Shown here: one piece after another, positions 25,410-33,762 of the stretch
Position numbering within the stretch: the stretch's first letter is position 1
How the letters are laid out: each line of letters begins with the position of its first letter
NCBI GenBank assembly: GCA_017962845.1
Contig: JAGCUN010000010.1
Location: 1-47,295 of the forward strand
Direction of reading: 5' to 3'
DNA length: 47,295 nt
Source of the DNA: Bacteroidales bacterium
Lineage (GTDB): Bacteria; Bacteroidota; Bacteroidia; Bacteroidales; WCHB1-69
Made by a program: the position numbers and the translations under genes
Notes under the pieces: model-generated
Told to the model about the DNA's origin: nothing
Seen by the model: only the letters and a program-made list of their open reading frames with translations
The model's database searches: none

Positions 25410-26246
25410 TCACATCCCCCTTGATTTCTTAATCCTGTCGTACGCATCGGTCATGCGGGCGAATTTCTCCTCCGCCTGCTTCCGCATCTCCTCGCCGAGA
25501 TGCGCCACCCGGTCGGGATGGTACTTCTTGGCCATCGCCCGATACGCCTTCTTCACCTCATCATCAGTGGCATCCGGACTGATTTCCAATATCTTGTAGT
25601 CGTTGTCAAGGGTGTGACTGCGATAGCCGCTGCCACTGCTGCCCGAAGAAGAGTACCCACCATGTGAGTAGTAACCGCCCATGTACATCGACTTGATGGA
25701 CTCATAGTCGCCACGGCTGATACCCAACAAAATTGAAATCTTCTCTATTTCAGCGATTTCTGATGGATGAAGCTCACCATCGGCCGCCGCCAAGCCAAAC
25801 AACAGCTGTACCACCAAGAGCCGTTCGTGGATGTTGGAACTGGTACGCATCGTGTTGCAAACCGAAGTCAGATTATAGTTCTCCTGCATGATCTCCTGCA
25901 GCCGGATGATGGCCTGATGCGCCATCGCGGGTCCGAGGTTCTGTGTGAGATAATTGCGCAGATAATCCAACTCCGACCGCTTGAAATGACCGTCAACTTT
26001 GATGACATCCGCCGCAAGAATCAGGAAAGTCTCCAAAAAATCGGATTTTCGGTAGCGGTGAACATGAATGTATGGGCCACGATTTCCTCTTAAAAAGACC
26101 CGTATGATCAAGAGAATGGTTAGAAATACGAAAAAACTTATCATATAGGGATGACTGAAGTTAAATGATTCCTCAAGATAAAGCCCACCTGCGAAAGTGA
26201 GGATGAAGAGCAGGAAAATGAGAAATAGAGATGCGCCACACGACAT
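25410..26246 (-). CDS. Membrane protein with TerB-like and J domains (DjlA-like co-chaperone)
   Basis: 278 residues: two N-terminal hydrophobic helices (about 5-22 and 34-51); a TerB/DjlA-type helical domain (~70-185; ILAADVIKVDGHFKRSEL and LLFGLAAADGELHPSE are its two acidic repeats); a Gly/Ser/Tyr-rich linker (~188-210); and a C-terminal J domain (~216-278) with the HPD motif at 243-245 that stimulates DnaK. The order resembles DjlA, a membrane-bound DnaJ variant. It starts 6 bp after rimO and is probably co-transcribed. Confidence 0.92.
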   Translation of the reverse strand: MSCGASLFLIFLLFILTFAGGLYLEESFNFSHPYMISFFVFLTILLIIRVFLRGNRGPYIHVHRYRKSDFLETFLILAADVIKVDGHFKRSELDYLRNYLTQNLGPAMAHQAIIRLQEIMQENYNLTSVCNTMRTSSNIHERLLVVQLLFGLAAADGELHPSEIAEIEKISILLGISRGDYESIKSMYMGGYYSHGGYSSSGSSGSGYRSHTLDNDYKILEISPDATDDEVKKAYRAMAKKYHPDRVAHLGEEMRKQAEEKFARMTDAYDRIKKSRGM

Positions 26247-26252
26247 AGTGCT

Positions 26253-27533
26253 TTATGCTTTGGTTCCGTAAAGGTCAAAATGGTCCGCCTTGTTGATGCG
26301 TACAGGGCAGAAATTACCGATCTCCAGATTTTCGTCGCCGTCGATGATGACCGAGTCGTCCACGTCGGGCGAGTCGAACTCAGTACGCCCGATGTAATGA
26401 CCATCTTCCTCCGTATCCACCATCACTTTCAGCACGCTGCCCACCTTGGCTTGGTTCAATTCAAGAGCAATATCCTCCTGTGCGGCAATCAGTTCCTCCA
26501 AACGGCGGTTTTTCTCCCGCTCCTTGATAGGGTCGCCGAGTTCGTAAGCTGGCGTGCCCTCTTCCTGCGAGTAGCTGAAGAAGCCCAACCGGTCGAAACG
26601 CATGTCTTTTACAAACTGTACCAACTCTTTGTGCTGTTCGCGCGTTTCGGTGGGATAGCCGGAGATGAGCGTAGTGCGCAGAGCAATGCCCGGCACCTTG
26701 TCGCGGATGCGCTCCACCAGCCGGTACATCTGGTCGCGGTTGCCGCCGCGCCCCATGCTCTTCAGAACCTCCTCGCTCACATGCTGTAACGGGATGTCCA
26801 GATACCGGCAAATGTTGGGGTAGTCGTTCATCACATCTAAAATCTCGTAGGGGAAGTTGATAGGGTAGGCGTAGTGCAGCCTAATCCACTCGATGCCTTT
26901 TACTTGTGCAATCTTGCGGAGAAGACGCTCTAAATCACGGCGCTGGTACAAGTCCATGCCATAGTAGGTGAGGTCTTGCGCAATCAGCATCAGCTCCTTC
27001 ACTCCGCTTTCCGCCAGCTTGGTGGCTTCGTCCACCAGCATCTCCACGGGCTTCGACACCTGCTTGCCACGAATCAGCGGGATGGCGCAGTACGAGCACT
27101 GGCGGTCGCACCCCTCCGACACCTTCAGGTAGGCATAATGCGAGGGGGTGGATAAGATGCGGTCGGTCTGTTGCAACAGGTCGAACTTGTTTTCGCCCAA
27201 CAGCTGTCCCACCGTGGCAAACGGGAAGATTCCGTCGATCTCGGGCAGCGATTCACCAAGATCTTCTGTGTACCTTTGTGCCAAGCAGCCAATGACATAC
27301 ACACGCTTGATGTACCCGCGTTTTTTGCGCTCCAGCTGCAGCAGAATCTCGTCCACGCTCTGCTCCTTGGCATCCTGGATGAAAGCGCACGTGTTGATGA
27401 CCACCATGTCGATGCCGCGGTCGGCGGAAGAGTTGTGCGAAACCTGATGCCCCCTCTGCTCGAATTGGGCGGCCAGAACCTCGGAATCCACATTGTTTTT
27501 CGAGCATCCCAAGGTGATGATGTTGATGTGCAT
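26253..27533 (-). CDS. rimO: Ribosomal protein S12 methylthiotransferase RimO
   Basis: A radical-SAM enzyme that adds a methylthio group to the conserved Asp of ribosomal protein S12; 426 residues. The N-terminal domain binds one Fe-S cluster through Cys10, Cys49 and Cys83 (LGCSKNN, NTCAFI, IGCLAQ). The radical-SAM cluster motif is Cys142/146/149 (CDRQCSYC). A TRAM-like C-terminal domain ends the protein. The start MHINIITLGCSKN (27533) matches RimO; the upstream extension runs through the gcvT hairpin. The TerB/DnaJ gene follows at 6 bp. Confidence 0.96.
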   Translation of the reverse strand: MHINIITLGCSKNNVDSEVLAAQFEQRGHQVSHNSSADRGIDMVVINTCAFIQDAKEQSVDEILLQLERKKRGYIKRVYVIGCLAQRYTEDLGESLPEIDGIFPFATVGQLLGENKFDLLQQTDRILSTPSHYAYLKVSEGCDRQCSYCAIPLIRGKQVSKPVEMLVDEATKLAESGVKELMLIAQDLTYYGMDLYQRRDLERLLRKIAQVKGIEWIRLHYAYPINFPYEILDVMNDYPNICRYLDIPLQHVSEEVLKSMGRGGNRDQMYRLVERIRDKVPGIALRTTLISGYPTETREQHKELVQFVKDMRFDRLGFFSYSQEEGTPAYELGDPIKEREKNRRLEELIAAQEDIALELNQAKVGSVLKVMVDTEEDGHYIGRTEFDSPDVDDSVIIDGDENLEIGNFCPVRINKADHFDLYGTKA

Positions 27534-27560
27534 GGAGTGGTGTTTTGTGTGATGATAACA

Positions 27561-27593
27561 ATAAGAAAGCAGACACGAAGTCTGCCTTCTTAT
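27561..27593 (-). terminator. Probable terminator of gcvT
   Basis: ATAAGAAAGCAGAC (27561-27574) and GTCTGCCTTCTTAT (27580-27593) form a stem of 13 of 14 pairs with a 5-nt loop, between the gcvT stop and the rimO start. The T-run on the minus strand is poor, so termination may be incomplete and rimO may be read through. Confidence 0.5.
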
Positions 27594-27616
27594 CATAGTA
27601 TTTTATTATTTTTCAA

Positions 27617-28708
27617 TTAGTTTCCTTTGTAGAAAGGCATTTTCACGGTAATGGCCTTCAGGAGTTTGCCGCGGATCTTGATGTAGATCTCGGTGTCCAC
27701 CTTGGCATATTCGGCCTTCACCCAAGCGGTACCTACCGACTTGTTGATGGAGGGGCCGAAGGTGCCGGAACGCACGATACCGATATTGTTGCCTTCCGCA
27801 TCGCAAACCTCATATTCCAAACGCGGAATACCACGGTCAATCATCTCAAAACCAACGAGTTTGCGTTTCAAACCGTCAGCTTTCAGCTTCAGCATATACT
27901 CTTTGTCGATGCAGTCTTTAGCGTTCAGCTTGGTGATCCAGCCCAAACCCGCCTCGATGGGGCAGATGGTGTCGTCGATCTCGTGACCGTAGAGGCAGAA
28001 GCCCATCTCGAGACGGAGGGTGTCGCGTGCGCCAAGACCGATGGGTTTGATGTCGAACTCTTTACCTGCTTCGAACACGGCGTCCCAAATCTTGAAAGCG
28101 TCCTCGTTCTTGAAATAGATCTCGCAGCCGCCCGAACCGGTGTAGCCCGTGGTGGAGAAGATGACATTCGGAACACCTGCGAAGGTGAGGGTCTTGGTGG
28201 TATAATACTCCATGTCGGTGACGGGGGTGTCGGTCAGCTTCTGCATGGCTTTCAGCGCCAAAGGACCTTGTACGGCCAGCTGTGAGATGGAGTCGGAAAT
28301 GTTGGCGATTTCAGCGCCGAAATTCTCGTTCTGCTTGCTCACCCATGCCCAGTCCTTATCGATGTTGGCGGCGTTCACCACCAGCAGGTAGTCGTTTTCG
28401 GCGAGGTTATAGACCAAGAGGTCGTCAACGATGCCGCCTTTGCCGTTCGGGAAGCAGGAATACTGCACCTTGCCCGGATAAAGGGCTGCTACGTCGTTGG
28501 AGGTGATGTACTGGAGCAAATCAAGAGCCTTGGGACCTTTCACAGTGAATTCGCCCATGTGTGAAACATCGAAAACGCCCACCTTGCTTCTCACATGCAA
28601 GTGTTCGGCGGTCACGCCTTCATACTGTACGGGCATGCAGTAACCTGCGAATTCTACCATCTTGGCACCCAGCTTCTCATGGGTTTCCTTAAAAACTGTC
28701 TGTTTCAT
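27617..28708 (-). CDS. gcvT: Aminomethyltransferase (glycine cleavage system T protein)
   Basis: Transfers the methylene group from the H-protein aminomethyl-lipoyl arm to tetrahydrofolate, releasing ammonia; 363 residues, normal. Family stretches are EFAGYCMPVQYEGVTAEHL, VFDVSHMGEF with the folate-site Asp, TGYTGSGGCEIYF and LGARDTLRLEMGFCLYGHE. The partner genes gcvP and gcvH are not in the window. A -7 box lies at 28770-28777 and a hairpin after the stop, so it is probably transcribed alone. Confidence 0.96.
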   Translation of the reverse strand: MKQTVFKETHEKLGAKMVEFAGYCMPVQYEGVTAEHLHVRSKVGVFDVSHMGEFTVKGPKALDLLQYITSNDVAALYPGKVQYSCFPNGKGGIVDDLLVYNLAENDYLLVVNAANIDKDWAWVSKQNENFGAEIANISDSISQLAVQGPLALKAMQKLTDTPVTDMEYYTTKTLTFAGVPNVIFSTTGYTGSGGCEIYFKNEDAFKIWDAVFEAGKEFDIKPIGLGARDTLRLEMGFCLYGHEIDDTICPIEAGLGWITKLNAKDCIDKEYMLKLKADGLKRKLVGFEMIDRGIPRLEYEVCDAEGNNIGIVRSGTFGPSINKSVGTAWVKAEYAKVDTEIYIKIRGKLLKAITVKMPFYKGN

Positions 28709-28769
28709 TTTTAAACTATTTGATTTTTTATGAGTTTATATTGCGTTTTTTGTCTCTATAAATTTTCGG

Positions 28770-28777
28770 CAAAATTA
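28770..28777 (-). promoter_or_regulatory. -7 box of the gcvT promoter
   Basis: Minus-strand TAATTTTG fits TAnnTTTG, about 62 bp upstream of gcvT. The 160-bp gap to the divergent 28870 gene holds this and the plus-strand box at 28823-28830. I see no glycine-riboswitch fold in the short gcvT leader. Confidence 0.5.
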
Positions 28778-28822
28778 CGATTTTTTTATCAAAAAACTCC
28801 TATCCAATTAAAAATAATAGTG

Positions 28823-28830
28823 TATTTTTG
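28823..28830 (+). promoter_or_regulatory. -7 box of the 28870 gene promoter
   Basis: TATTTTTG matches TAnnTTTG. The following bases TTTTGCACGCTCAATTT are identical to those at the tRNA-Ala promoter (19053-19069). Confidence 0.55.
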
Positions 28831-28869
28831 CACGCTCAATTTGAATAATCATCTAAAACCTATATCACA

Positions 28870-29565
28870 ATGAAAAAATCTTTCGTAATTATTATGGCCA
28901 TCATGGTCTTCGGCCTGATGAGCAGCTTCGCACAAAAACCTTTCGCAGGAGTTATTAAGAGCAAATATATTGTGGAGGGGACTACAGACCCCAACATTCT
29001 CGCTGCCTTCCCCGACGAGACGGTCATGTATCTCTACGATAATTACACCAAGGTTGTCGTAGAATCGCCAGGTATGAATGTTATAGCAATCTCCAATGGC
29101 GCTACCAAAACCAGTTATCAGATTTTTGATATCACTGGATTTGGCAAATACTACATTGAGGTCACTGAAGCTGAAATCAAGGAGGCATTGGCTAATAAGG
29201 ATACCAAATTGGAATATACTGGTGAGACGAAAACCATCGCTGGTTATGTTTGCGAGAAGGTGATTGAGACCACCATCGATAAGGAAACCGATGAGGAGTC
29301 AACGACTATCCTTTATGTTTCTAAGGACATCAATCCGAATGCAGATGTTAACTTCAGCAGCCACCCCGGTCTGGTCGGTTACCCGCTCCGTACCGAGGCC
29401 ACCCAGGAAGTCAACGGTGTAAGTGTTAATGTTACTATTGAAGCATTTGAGGTGAAAGCTGACAAAAAGGTTAAACTTGCCAACTTCCTTCTGCCTGCCG
29501 ATGGTAAGAAAACCACTATGAAGGAGCTCATGAATATGCTTATGGGCGGCGAAGATGATGAGTAA
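28870..29565 (+). CDS. Secreted protein of a DUF4412/GLPGLI-like type
   Basis: A 231-residue protein with a signal peptide (MKKSFVIIMAIMVFGLMSSFA). The mature part is beta-rich and carries a YTGETKTIAGYVCEKV segment, a YVSKDINPNADVNF segment and a GLVGYPLRTE turn. This is the layout of Bacteroidetes periplasmic proteins of the DUF4412 and GLPGLI families, whose fold resembles LolA/LolB lipoprotein carriers. A Met-rich acidic tail (MKELMNMLMGGEDDE) ends the protein. It has its own promoter and terminator, so it is a single-gene unit. The assignment to a particular family is tentative. Confidence 0.72.
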   Translation: MKKSFVIIMAIMVFGLMSSFAQKPFAGVIKSKYIVEGTTDPNILAAFPDETVMYLYDNYTKVVVESPGMNVIAISNGATKTSYQIFDITGFGKYYIEVTEAEIKEALANKDTKLEYTGETKTIAGYVCEKVIETTIDKETDEESTTILYVSKDINPNADVNFSSHPGLVGYPLRTEATQEVNGVSVNVTIEAFEVKADKKVKLANFLLPADGKKTTMKELMNMLMGGEDDE

Positions 29566-29593
29566 TAATTGTTGAATTTTATCTATTTGTATA

Positions 29594-29625
29594 GGGGAGG
29601 ACGAAGTTAATAACGTCCTCCTTTT
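29594..29625 (+). terminator. Intrinsic terminator after the 28870 gene
   Basis: GGAGGACG (29596-29603) pairs with CGTCCTCC (29614-29621), extendable by two G-U pairs, and is followed by a TTTT run. It lies just before the yggS-like gene. Confidence 0.8.
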
Positions 29626-29639
29626 GTTATTTTAATATC

Positions 29640-30314
29640 ATGAATCAAGAAGCTTATCGTCGAATTTTAGGTCAAATTCCCAGCGATGTGCAACTGGTTG
29701 CAGTCTCGAAAACCAAACCTGAAAGCGAAGTGTTAGCGGCTTATCAGCTGGGACAGCGCCATTTCGGAGAGAACTGGGCACAGGAACTGAAAACCAAGCA
29801 CGAACATTTGCCCAAGGATATCTGTTGGCATTTTATTGGTCATCTGCAGACCAACAAAATCAAATATATCATTCCGTATGTGCATCTGATTCATAGTATT
29901 GACAGTTTTAGACTCTTGCAGGAAGTGAACCGTCAGGCTGCCATTCACCAACGTACGGTAGGTTGTCTGCTCCAGTTCCATATCGCAACGGAAGATACCA
30001 AATTTGGCTTCTCCATGGAAGAATGTCAGCAGATGCTGGAAAGCCAAGAATTTCAGCTTCTGCAAAATGTAGAAATCCAAGGCGTAATGGGCATGGCCAG
30101 TCTTACGGACGATATCCAGCAGGTACACCAAGAATTCCGTACTTTGCACGAGTATTTTGATGCCCTGAAGCAGAATTATTTTTCTGAGAATCAGAATTTC
30201 AAAGAGATTTCGATGGGGATGTCGCACGATTATCCGATTGCCATTGAAGAAGGGTCCACGATGATTCGTGTGGGCAGCGCCATTTTTGGGGAGCGTGATT
30301 ACAGCAAACGGTAA
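29640..30314 (+). CDS. YggS-type pyridoxal phosphate homeostasis protein
   Basis: A 224-residue TIM-barrel PLP-binding protein of the YggS/PROSC/YlmE family, which buffers free PLP and affects amino-acid metabolism. The PLP lysine is Lys24 in LVAVSKTKP. Further signatures are GQRHFGENWAQEL, WHFIGHLQTNKIKYI, FGFSMEECQQ-like and the C-terminal SMGMSHDYPIAIEEGSTMIRVG phosphate cradle (about 200-222). It converges with the GH5-like gene 15 bp away, with no separate terminator between them. Confidence 0.94.
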   Translation: MNQEAYRRILGQIPSDVQLVAVSKTKPESEVLAAYQLGQRHFGENWAQELKTKHEHLPKDICWHFIGHLQTNKIKYIIPYVHLIHSIDSFRLLQEVNRQAAIHQRTVGCLLQFHIATEDTKFGFSMEECQQMLESQEFQLLQNVEIQGVMGMASLTDDIQQVHQEFRTLHEYFDALKQNYFSENQNFKEISMGMSHDYPIAIEEGSTMIRVGSAIFGERDYSKR

Positions 30315-30328
30315 GCAGCCATTCTTGG

Positions 30329-31924
30329 TTATTCATCGTGTAACAATACCGTTCCCATCTCACCCGACCATTGGTACTGGTTGAACTCCTCCGCTCGGAA
30401 CCGAAGCACCGGCAAGGTGGTGGTGTCGCTGTGGTCAAGGAAGGGGTGATGCGAAATCTGATGGTATTCCAATGTCCTGTCAGGCAAATTGTTGACATCG
30501 AATTTTTCACCAGTAGAACAGCTATAGGTGAGCTTCTTGTTGAATTTGGCCTTGCTCTTACCAGGTGCTGAAATCTCAAAATGGATGCATTCGTCGTTGC
30601 TGTACAGCGTGAAACGACCATTCTCGTCACTAAACGTGTTCATCCCTATATTCCACCATTCGTTCCAACCCCGTATTACCGCCCCTTCGATAGGTTGCTT
30701 TGTGCGTTGGTCAATGATGGTGCCAGTGACACGTATATTTTTGTATCCCAGCATATTATAATAATTAACGGGGCGTTCCAATGGCTTGGGATGATACTGG
30801 TCGGCAAGGTGCCGCAAACACCATCCAGCTGGTTTTACAGTCCCGGTCAGCGTGTATTTCCCATCCGCAGTGGTGGTTTTCCCCTGATGGTTGAGCAGTC
30901 CTGTATATTGTGCCTCGAAATTACCTCCTGGAAACTCCTGGTACTCCCACCAGCCATAACCACATCCGCCAGCATCGCGCACCAGCTGGTAGGTCTCTCG
31001 CATGAACTCCATCTGTTCCTCGTAGCTGATGCTGTCATTATCGGCCGGCAGCGCGGTCTCACCAACCATCCAAGGCTTGCCCACGTACTTCGAGTACCAA
31101 TAAATCTCGCTGGCCACCCGCAACGGATGGTAGGTGTGTATTTGCACGAAGTCCACTGGCAGCATCGAAGGATCCCATTCGAAAACCTCTAATGGTTCTG
31201 AAAACCCGATGGTAAGCAGTTGGTTAGGCGCATGTTTCGTCATCATCTCTTTCCAATGCCTTACCAACTCCAACGCCTCTTTCTTTTTCCGCTTCTCCAC
31301 CGGATCAAAATACAACGGTTCATTCATGAAATCGTAGGCGAACAGCGTCGGACATTTGCTGAATGTTTTCAGCATCTGTATGGTGAACTTTTCGATGTCA
31401 GGGGAGTGGAGCGGACATTTGATGAGCAGCATAACGTGCAGACCATGTGCTTCGGCAGTGGCTAAAAACTCCTTCATCCCCTGCAAGATGGCACGCTCGT
31501 CGCGAAGGTTGCCTATGCGAAACTTCCGATCCCCAGCAAGGTAATAATACCCATCTTCATCATGTCCAGTACGGTCGAAACAGATACGTATCGTATTGAA
31601 GCCCATCTCCTTGATGAGTTGGAAATGCCCTTCCAGCTGCTCCTTTACCGCTTTCTCGCCCCAAGCCTCCACATAACCGATGGAGTCGTACTCAACGCTC
31701 GGTGCGATAATGAAACTGCCATCCTGCGTTTTCTGAAAGGAGACAATGTAGTTGAGCATCATCGGAAAAAAAGGATCCCCGTGCAGTTTAAATCCGTCGT
31801 CTTCCACGTAGATGAAGTCTGTCTGCGCAGGATCCAGATGCACCGTATCTCTTTGACAAGAGGATGCCAACAGTATTGACAGAAGCGAAAAAAACAAAAG
31901 AATTCGGCAGGAATATCTCATCAT
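30329..31924 (-). CDS. Glycoside hydrolase lipoprotein (GH5/cellulase-like clan) with a C-terminal beta-sandwich
   Basis: A 531-residue predicted lipoprotein: the signal peptide ends LLASSC with Cys23. The TIM-barrel domain (~40-370) shows TIRICFDR, then the acid/base Glu202 in YDFMNEPLYF and the nucleophile Glu289 in KPWMVGETALPADN, as in GH5/GH-A clan enzymes; HTYHPLRV lies between them. Residues ~395-480 form a carboxypeptidase-regulatory-like sandwich (VTGTIIDQRTKQPIEGAVIRG ... DENGRFTLYS). The substrate is unknown. It starts 6 bp after yihY and ends the minus-strand operon beginning with the TlpA-like gene. No SusC/D partners are present, so it is not in a typical polysaccharide locus. 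Confidence 0.88.
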   Translation of the reverse strand: MMRYSCRILLFFSLLSILLASSCQRDTVHLDPAQTDFIYVEDDGFKLHGDPFFPMMLNYIVSFQKTQDGSFIIAPSVEYDSIGYVEAWGEKAVKEQLEGHFQLIKEMGFNTIRICFDRTGHDEDGYYYLAGDRKFRIGNLRDERAILQGMKEFLATAEAHGLHVMLLIKCPLHSPDIEKFTIQMLKTFSKCPTLFAYDFMNEPLYFDPVEKRKKKEALELVRHWKEMMTKHAPNQLLTIGFSEPLEVFEWDPSMLPVDFVQIHTYHPLRVASEIYWYSKYVGKPWMVGETALPADNDSISYEEQMEFMRETYQLVRDAGGCGYGWWEYQEFPGGNFEAQYTGLLNHQGKTTTADGKYTLTGTVKPAGWCLRHLADQYHPKPLERPVNYYNMLGYKNIRVTGTIIDQRTKQPIEGAVIRGWNEWWNIGMNTFSDENGRFTLYSNDECIHFEISAPGKSKAKFNKKLTYSCSTGEKFDVNNLPDRTLEYHQISHHPFLDHSDTTTLPVLRFRAEEFNQYQWSGEMGTVLLHDE

Positions 31925-31929
31925 CGCAG

Positions 31930-32856
31930 CTATTTAGAGGTGGTACGGAGTGCGCTGCGTTTGGCAGTCGCGATGCTGACATTCAGGTCGTAACCGATCA
32001 GGATGAACATGTTGTTCCAGTATAGCCACATCAGGATGGCAAACACCGCACCGAGTGATCCATAAAGGGCATTGTAATTACTGAAGTTGGAGAAGAAAAT
32101 GTTCATCGCAGCCAGCACCAACACCATGGCAATAGTGGCAAAGGTGGAGCCGACTGAGAAGAACTTGAAATGCTTGTGCGAGGCGGGAGCGAGGTAGTAG
32201 AAGGTGGAGATGAACAGATATACCAAGAAAAATAACAGCAGCCATTTGGCCACATGTATGCCAGCCGCCAGCAGTTTAGGCGATTGGATGACGTAATGAT
32301 GGGCGTGATAAACGTATGCTTCAGCCGCAATGAACACGCCAATCGACAGTAAGATGATGCACAGCCAGATGAACAGCAGCATACCAATGACACGCAGCTG
32401 CTTCAATAGGGAGCGTTTTCCAATGTTGAAATAGGTGGTGTTGAGGATGTTGATGCTGACATTGACCGAGTTGACAACTGTAAAGATACTGAACAACAGC
32501 GAGAAAGAGAGCAATGTGCCGTTGTGTTTGTTCACAATGCCGTTAATCATGTTCTCGATGGCTGGCCACACATATTCGGGAACCATCGACTGGAGAAAAT
32601 CGAGAAGTGTGTTCTTGACACTCGGACCGAGGAAAGAGATGCCGGCAAAAAGGGTCATCAGCAAGGGTATGAGGGCGAAGAACATACGGTAAGTCATAGC
32701 CGCCGCACGGTGCTGGATGATGCCTTTTGTGACTGCCTTTCCGAAAAAGGCCATCACATAGCCAACGGAAAGTCCTTGGAACCCCGGCAGCGTTATGCGA
32801 TTGAAGAATGCCTGTGTGGCCTGCACCACATGCCAATCGGTGATTTTCTTCTTCAT
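31930..32856 (-). CDS. YihY/BrkB family inner-membrane protein
   Basis: A 308-residue membrane protein with about six hydrophobic segments (about 60-80, 115-135, 155-180, 205-225, 240-262, 275-300). The family features are RAAAMTYRMFFALIPLLMTLFA in the first membrane region, YFNIGKRSLLKQ, and the C-terminal ALYGSLGAVFAILMWLYWNNMFILIGYDLN. The family was once mislabelled ribonuclease BN; its role is not settled. The start overlaps the stop of the Omp28-like gene by 4 bp, so the two are translationally coupled. Confidence 0.92.
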   Translation of the reverse strand: MKKKITDWHVVQATQAFFNRITLPGFQGLSVGYVMAFFGKAVTKGIIQHRAAAMTYRMFFALIPLLMTLFAGISFLGPSVKNTLLDFLQSMVPEYVWPAIENMINGIVNKHNGTLLSFSLLFSIFTVVNSVNVSINILNTTYFNIGKRSLLKQLRVIGMLLFIWLCIILLSIGVFIAAEAYVYHAHHYVIQSPKLLAAGIHVAKWLLLFFLVYLFISTFYYLAPASHKHFKFFSVGSTFATIAMVLVLAAMNIFFSNFSNYNALYGSLGAVFAILMWLYWNNMFILIGYDLNVSIATAKRSALRTTSK

Positions 32857-33704
32857 GGGATGAATTTCTCCTGTTCCACCTGCAATACCTCGCGTGTGTC
32901 GGCATCCATCAGAACGGCTACTATACTGCAGTTGCTGATGTTCCAGCTTTTCTGACTGTAGTCTATCTGGTACGACTTGAGGTAAGTGCCGTCCTCTTCG
33001 GGCGTGGTGAGCTGTGTCCCATAAACTCCGTTGAAAGAGGCGCGCAACACATGGTTGTGGACATAGTCGTCGATGGTCTCCTCGCCATCTTTCTGGGGAG
33101 CAATGATGCCATCTTCAATGAGATACAAGGCCAGCTGCATGTTGCCCTCATATCCGTTAAGCGGAGTGGTCTTGGTGTGGGTGGTGATGGTCTTGTCAAC
33201 AGGATTGAGCTCAATATAGAGCTGCACGGCCGCTACGCACGCCTTTGATTTCTCTTGCTCGATAGCGGGTTGCCATGAGGAGATGTTCAGTGCAAATGTG
33301 TTGTTGTATGGACTGCGGTTGACCACGGCCGCGGGAGTTCCGATCTGGGCGACAGCGTAGTCCTGATAGAGCGCGTTGCCCTCCTCGGTGCGGAAATCAG
33401 TGGTAAAAGCACCCATCGGCATGGCGAAAGTGCCGGCATGGATGCCAATGGCAACGAGGGTGTCGCTGTAGCGGTTGTGCAATGCCTCCAACTCGCGGTG
33501 CCCGTCGGGACAGTTGACACAGCGGGTTCCCGTATATTCCTCAATGAGTACTTTGCGAAACACTGTGGATGGGTCGAGGTCGGGAAACTCCACATTCGTC
33601 TCCACACTGTCGTCAGGAGTGATATAAGGGCCCTCGATCTTGTCGCACGACACAAAAGCGCTCAAGAGAATGGCGAGGGTGACGATAAGGCTGATTTTTT
33701 TCAT
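32853..33704 (-). CDS. Omp28-related lipoprotein with thioredoxin-like fold
   Basis: A 283-residue envelope protein. The start MKKISLIV (33704) restores a signal peptide that ends FVSC, with Cys20 as the likely lipid site; the longer in-frame ORF overlaps the preceding gene. The thioredoxin-like N-terminal domain has KVLIEEYTGTRCVNCPDGH with Cys62 and Cys65 in a CxxC. A beta-rich C-terminal domain follows. Omp28 of P. gingivalis is the reference member. It sits behind a TlpA-like thioredoxin and a beta-barrel gene, a combination that suggests redox-assisted envelope biogenesis. Confidence 0.88.
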   Translation of the reverse strand: MKKISLIVTLAILLSAFVSCDKIEGPYITPDDSVETNVEFPDLDPSTVFRKVLIEEYTGTRCVNCPDGHRELEALHNRYSDTLVAIGIHAGTFAMPMGAFTTDFRTEEGNALYQDYAVAQIGTPAAVVNRSPYNNTFALNISSWQPAIEQEKSKACVAAVQLYIELNPVDKTITTHTKTTPLNGYEGNMQLALYLIEDGIIAPQKDGEETIDDYVHNHVLRASFNGVYGTQLTTPEEDGTYLKSYQIDYSQKSWNISNCSIVAVLMDADTREVLQVEQEKFIP

Positions 33705-33762
33705 TTTGCTTGATGATGTTGGGGCGGCCCGATGCCGCCGTTGTTTTGGAATAGGGTAGGGG

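Noticed and set aside
28709..28869. A glycine riboswitch ahead of gcvT
   Set aside because: The leader after the -7 box is only about 55 nt, AT-rich and lacks the conserved tandem aptamer layout.
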